Origin: Clarkia xantiana subsp. parviflora
Taxonomy: Eukaryota; Streptophyta; Magnoliopsida; Myrtales; Onagraceae
Assembly (NCBI GenBank): GCA_036873135.1
Contig: JAPTYO010000002.1
Coordinates: 248,001-312,000 of the forward strand
DNA: 64,000 bases
Direction of reading: 5' to 3'
The translations under genes were made by a program, and so were the position numbers. The notes under the pieces are model-generated. The model worked only from the letters and a program-made list of their open reading frames with translations. It had not been told where the DNA came from and did no database searches. Positions 58,925 to 64,000 of the stretch are shown here, one piece after another. Position 1 is the first letter of the stretch; each line of letters opens with the position of its first letter.

Positions 58925-60070
58925 AATATCCTTTAAGTGATGATTGAGATAAAACCCTTCCCCCATAACTCCACCACTTCGGCCGAACTACCACACACAC
59001 CAAGGGTGTGCCAATCTTCCTTCGAGCAAAAACTCCGGAGATCCTTCCCTTGCCAATAATCGATATGATGCTTTGCTGTGGAGAATATACCGCGTAGGGT
59101 TTCCTTCACAAAAACCTCTATGGGTGTCGACCGGAGGATCGTGAACTCCCTCCTGCAAGGATCTTGGGACTACGGATTACTGTTGAGGTATGTGTGAATC
59201 TTCCGCTACGTAATTTCGATTACTAGCATGTACCATGGTTTTAGTATTCGTAGTGATTACTCCTCGTAATCTAACAGCGCCGCCTCGCTCCGCCTTGAAC
59301 GACCTCCTCCCACATCACCGACCGTCATCGCCTTTCAATGCGTCGTCGTGGAAGCTATACATAGCTTTTAAGCTCAAACTCGACTATATTTTGGCGCTAC
59401 AACCCACTACCCTCCTCCACCTACCTCTTCCAGTTGAATCCATAGTTCGTCAGAACATACACTCCGTTCATCACACAAACCACTGCATGATATTTACCCT
59501 TCGGGGTACCCACGATACGATTGCAGTCGTATCCCATCAAACTCTTCTCCTAACAGAGAAGCAGAGTATTTCTATGGCACCTCCGACGTGCGCTAGTTCT
59601 TTGCGGATGTTCCACAGACATGGGTGCTTAGGTAGATTGGCTTCGTACAGGCCCTACCAATTAGAAATCTCTACACCAGTCATGCGGTCATCTTTGTTTG
59701 TTTATGGAGTTGTTAGTGTTTCATATCTACTATAAGTCTTGTCTGGTATCGCTTGAGAGAAGTTTCTTACCTATATGAAGGGCCAAACTTGTTGCTGTAT
59801 CAGTTGGACTCCTCCACACCAAGCTGATATCGTTTGCATGTGGTCATCATTACCGTTAAGCCGATCTGTTGTTGTTCTAGTTTATTTACTATCATTTGTA
59901 TTTCTGTTTATTTGCTCTGTTATCTTTGCTTATGTTGTTTTGTTAGTACCTGCTCTACTTTTTTGAGATTTGGATGTTAACCAGTCTCTCCAGACCGGGT
60001 ATTTTTTAAATTTGTAGTGTGTAGTCGTTCTTATTTCAATAAAATTCGGCATTGATAAAAAAAAAAATTC
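58925..60070 (+). mobile_element. Possible poly(A)-tailed retroposon (LINE-like 3' end)
   Basis: The segment differs in composition from its AT-rich surroundings, contains an open frame of about 166 codons at 59235-59735 with no recognised homolog, and ends ...TTCAATAAAATTCGGCATTG followed by a poly(A) run at about 60057-60067. The 3' end resembles plant non-LTR elements. I cannot recognise reverse transcriptase and find no clear target duplication, so the call is tentative. Confidence 0.4.
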
Positions 60071-60187
60071 ATGGCAGGTTGGGTCTGTTTGCACGAGATT
60101 TAATTATTGACAGCGGCTCCACCTGCTAGGTTGGTGCCCAACTACTTATATGATAGTGATACACCTTTTTTTTTTCTAAATACATTT

Positions 60188-60223
<36 letters not shown>

Positions 60224-61351
60224 GACTGAAATTATTTTTTACTTTGTAAAGATAATAATTAATTAAAAATTAAGAAATTTATAAAAAAAATTAAGAATAT
60301 AGGATTTTTTTTTTAAAATAACGCAACTGTAAATAACTATGATTATGCTTGATCGATTAAATTAAAAAATGATGTGTGGCAAGACCTATTAAAATTTATC
60401 AGAATCAACGATAGTTTTATGTCAGTTTTCACGTCATTAAAAAATAAAAATATATTTATTTCCTTGAATAATATAAAAATATTTAACTATTAAATGTTCT
60501 AGTTAAATATCATAATTTTTTCTACAGTACTCTGATTTACGAATTTTTTCATGTGAAGTTGAGATTAAAATCTTCTAAATGACATATGAATTCATATATT
60601 TCTAACTTATATACACTAATGTAACAAATAAACAACAATAATATGAATATTTTTTTGATATATTAATTTAAAAATGAGTATCACAGGTCAGTGATACTAA
60701 AACATAAGTTTGCCTATAAATTTTGGTATCACGGGACATGGAAAATTTTAACAATTTTTTTTTGGTATTTTTAAGTGACATTTTTTTGTATTTTATATAT
60801 TTGTAACATGTATTATTTGAAAATTTATTCTTATATAAAATGTTACGTCGTTATATTATTATAGTAAAACGTTACGGTGTTTTTATAAATTTTTAAAAGT
60901 AAAGCTAACGGAAAATTGAATGGAATTAGTTTTTTGCACAATACAGAAAATTCAGCTAGCAATTTACCAGAAATAAAAAGTCTGAATAGTAATTTGCACA
61001 TGTAAAGTTAAATTGGATTTTTCTACCATGCTCCAAGAGCACCATGCTTTTGGTTTTTTTATTACTAGGTGAGTTTAATTGTAACATATGTAAAATTTTA
61101 AAAGTATGAAAAAATATGAAATTTTTTAACCATACATAATATTCGCATCTTGTTAATTAACTAATTAGCAATTTGTTAATTAACCTCTTGGCCAAAAAAA
61201 AAAAAGAAATTGTTAATTAACCCATATATACAATTTGATTGAGAACAGAGGTCCGCCGGAGTTCATAGACGGTCCACTTCTCGTTCTTCTTCCTCGAGGC
61301 CTTGTTGGTGGTTTCAGAGCTTGAACCAGAGTAGAGTAGAGGAGACCTGCC
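60071..61351. other. AT-rich intergenic DNA upstream of MINIYO
   Basis: Contains a (TA)n tract at about 60189-60222 and, near 60920-61015, a fragment with AGCTAGCAATTT words reminiscent of family C. The last ~100 bp (from about 61250) is less AT-rich and is presumably the MINIYO leader. Confidence 0.45.
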
Positions 61352-63628
61352 ATGGAAAAACCGAGAAAAACGCAACCCACCAAGGCAAGAGCAAAACCTC
61401 AGCCGCCGTTGAACTTAGTTGGAAACAGTAGCCTCCAAATCAACGAAGACAACGTTTCAGCTTTCATGGGAAGCATTCTGGAGAAGGGCATGTCCGACGA
61501 CCCTATTACCAGACCGACTTCCGCTCCGCAACCCAGCGTTCTCCCTTTTCCGGTCGCTCGTCACCGGTCTCATGGCCCTGTAAGCTCCTCTCTTTCAGTC
61601 TGTGGCAAAGAATCAGCAAATGTGGAGTACAGTAGTTATGTATTCAAGTTAGGGTTGGTATGTCGGTTATTTTATAATATGCTATCGACTACCGTGTAGT
61701 AATTGATAGGGAACATAGTTTATCTGCCGTATCTAGTATCTACATTGTTGATTCTTTTGTTTGTTGTAGATTTATATTTAAGTATTAAGCTCCATGGACT
61801 GATGGAACTATAATTTGCAGCACTGGGGGCCCATTGGAACTAGGAGGGGCGATGATCGGGGCAGTCCAGCTGATGACAACAATGTTGATGGTGATCAAAA
61901 TGAGGATCATGAAGACATTGGACTTGAAAACTCCAGCCACTTAGCTTCTTTTGCGAAGCCAGTGCAGAGAAAAGAAAAGAAAGTCGTGGACCTAAGGTGC
62001 TGGAGAGATTCAATGCAGAGTGAAAATCCACCAAAAGGGACTGCAAGAAAGGAATTAAAGGATAGAAGAGATACCAAGCTTGCAGATGCCACAAGTGTTG
62101 CAGGAAAGAAATCTTCAAATAACACAGTTTCGCAGGACATGGATGTTGATCTATATGCGAATTGTTTTGGTGCAATCAATGGTTCCAGCAAGGCCAGGGA
62201 TAGTGGTTCTGGTTTGAATGCTTCTTCTGTTAGTAAAATAAGTCTTAGGAATTTAAATAATGGGGATCAAGATGGTCTGGAAGTCGATATTAGTCGTGCA
62301 AGCTCTACAAAGTATTCAGAGCCTATGTGCATTGACTACCAAGTTGGTGAAGTGGATATGGAAGTTGATAATAACCAGGAGAAATCTTTACTATTGCCTG
62401 AACAATCGGTTTCTAGTTTTAACAACACTGGAGATGGCCAAAGTGACCTCTCTCTTGAGAGTCAGATTGATGCAGAAAACCGAGCTCGTTTGAAGGATAT
62501 GTCACCTGATGAAATCGCAGAATCGCAGGCTGAGATAATGGAGAAAATGAATCCTTCTTTGTTAAATTTGCTGAAAAAGCGAGGCATTGAAAAATTGAAG
62601 AAGCAAAATGTATCAGGCTTGGTCTCAACATCCAATTGTGCATTGAATAATACAGCACCCACCAGACCTATTCAAAACACAGAAGTTGCTTCCCATTTGA
62701 AGACAGTCTCAAACACAACAGATCGTCAAAGTGTTCACAAACCTGGTGGTATGAAGGAGGGAGATCCAACTTGTACCAATTTATGGAGTGCTTGGAGTGA
62801 GAGAGTTGAAGCTGTTAGGAACTTAAGATTTACCTTGGATGGGGATGTTCTTGAGAGTGATCTTGACTCTTTTCCAGGTAAAAGCACTATATGTTATGGT
62901 GTTTGACGGTTTAGTTTCTTTGCTAAGTATCAATTAAGTGGCCCCCTTCTTTCTTAAATATGTTCTTTAATGCTGACCGACTTTCCTTGGGTTTCGTTTT
63001 GCAGGAAATATATCTGGTCAGAGTGGTGAGTCTGTTGATAATGTCGCTCAACGTGACTTTTTACGAACTGAGGGGGACCCAGGGGCAGCAGGTTATACAA
63101 TCAAAGAAGCTGTGGCACTTTCAAGAAGTGTGGTTAGTTACATGTGGTGCTTTGCCTATATAGCTGATCCCTGAGTTAATTCTGATAAAAATACCGTAGA
63201 TGACTTTGGTGGTCCATTACATTATTTCTTGACCAGGGTTCCTGTGTTACATTAGGTCAAGTTGGTATCTGATTTTTGGTACCGTCAATTGAATGTATGT
63301 AGATTTGTTAAGTTTACATAGATTTAAAAAAAAAAAAAAAAAAAAAAGAAAAAAGGTGGGCTCAGTTTTGTTGGTATTTACACAAACTTGCACAATATTT
63401 TTCTTGACTTTAGTTCTAAAGCTTGTGGTCTTGGGTGCTTCAGGTTCCAGGACAACGATCTCTTGCACTTCATCTCCTTGCTTCAGTTCTTGAGAAAGCA
63501 ATATCCAGTATTGCTCATAGACCAGTAGGATTCCCCACAAAGGACCCTTTTACCGACCATCCAGTTGATTGGGAAGCTGTTTGGGCATTTGCCCTTGGTC
63601 CAGAGCCTGAACTTGTGCTGGCATTGAG
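61352..63628 (+). CDS. IYO: MINIYO / RPAP1-like RNA polymerase II-associated protein, N-terminal part, truncated by window edge
   Basis: Exons 61352-61579, 61821-62877, 63005-63132 and 63444-63628 are in phase and give about 532 residues; the intron after 63628 runs off the window. The protein starts MEKPRKTQPTKARAKPQPPL. It has the RPAP1 N-terminal motif around 290-337 (SPDEIAESQAEIMEKMNPSL, LLNLLKKRG) and the RPAP1 C-terminal-type motif around 402-425 (WSERVEAVRNLRFTLDGD). It continues GAAGYTIKEAVALSRSVVPG and ALHLLASVLEKA, as in plant IYO. MINIYO moves from cytosol to nucleus to trigger the switch from stem cell to differentiation and supports Pol II elongation. The full protein is normally about 1,400-1,500 residues, so most is outside the window. 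Confidence 0.92.
63325..63356. repeat. Poly(A) tract in MINIYO intron 3
   Basis: A run of more than 20 A residues, broken only by single G residues, between exons 3 and 4. It may be the scar of a retroposon but no body is recognisable. Confidence 0.8.
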
Positions 63629-64000
63629 GTGATTTGCATTCACGGCCTGTATCATGTTTTCTTTAACAGTTGTTTCTTCTTCATGGTTTCTCCTTTATTA
63701 ATCATGGTAAATTTCATATGTTGATGCACCGTGATCGCAAACCCTCATAAAAAGGTGCAGAACAAAATGTTCAGAGCAGTTATTAACTCATCAAGTACTG
63801 ATTGGCACTATTTGGGATAAGCTTGCTGTCACTTATGTGTCTTTAGTTCAAAATGCTTGCTGACATAAAAAAAATTTCAAATCAATAGGCTTCATAATAA
63901 ATTTTTAAAAATAGAAACTTTATAGTCGATGTAAAGCATTTTTTACTTCGTTCTCAACTTGTCAACTTTGCTCTGCCTGTGCCTCGTAATTTAACTAGTA

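Noticed and set aside
63293..63540. Frames on both strands around the poly(A) tract
   Set aside because: They run through intronic poly(A) into MINIYO exon 4; not separate genes.

Overview
The window is nuclear DNA of a flowering plant, most likely a eudicot. Genes have many GT-AG introns, intergenic DNA is AT-rich and packed with small DNA transposons, and every recognisable protein has a close plant homolog (RDR6, HY5, OCP3, LEUNIG, A2-type cyclin, MINIYO). I could not fix the species. Exon coordinates were assembled by hand from reading-frame continuity and splice-site phase; homology names come from recognised protein sequence, not from a search.

Layout: 1-1238 (-) 5' part of an RDR6-type RNA-dependent RNA polymerase (cut by the window edge); 5558-9304 (+) GH28 polygalacturonase, nine exons, with three mobile elements in its introns; 10080-11397 an LTR followed by a tRNA-iMet primer binding site; 13909-14961 (+) intronless Golgi nucleotide-sugar transporter (UDP-arabinofuranose transporter type); 15759-18560 (-) HY5 bZIP gene whose second coding exon is split by a 1,367-bp hAT element; 20485-23300 (-) OCP3; 24293-26522 (+) small membrane protein of unknown function; 27199-28924 (-) QCR7 of mitochondrial complex III; 29613-31587 (-) V-ATPase subunit c''; 34109-34573 (+) CHLOROPLAST VESICULATION-like protein; 37141-45529 (+) LEUNIG co-repressor, 18 exons; 51340-54846 (+) A2-type cyclin; 55942-57977 (-) charged Lys/Glu-rich protein; 61352-63628 (+) 5' part of MINIYO/RPAP1.

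The order transporter, HY5, OCP3, membrane protein, QCR7, VHA-c'', CV-like, LEUNIG, cyclin A2 looks like a superposition of duplicated Arabidopsis segments on chromosomes 5, 4 and 2 (remembered loci around At5g11230-At5g11300, At4g32390-At4g32610, At2g25520-At2g25625). This supports calling the interrupted gene the positional HY5 ortholog.

The most striking observation is that HY5 insertion: perfect 8-bp target duplication, matching terminal inverted repeats, a decayed hAT transposase inside in the same orientation as HY5, and an in-frame stop five codons into the element. I also found two hAT MITEs with exact 8-bp duplications and several Mutator-like, long-inverted-repeat elements of about 0.5 kb with 9-bp duplications. 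Other elements are a solo LTR, tRNA-derived SINE copies, a CACTA end and a possible poly(A)-tailed retroposon.
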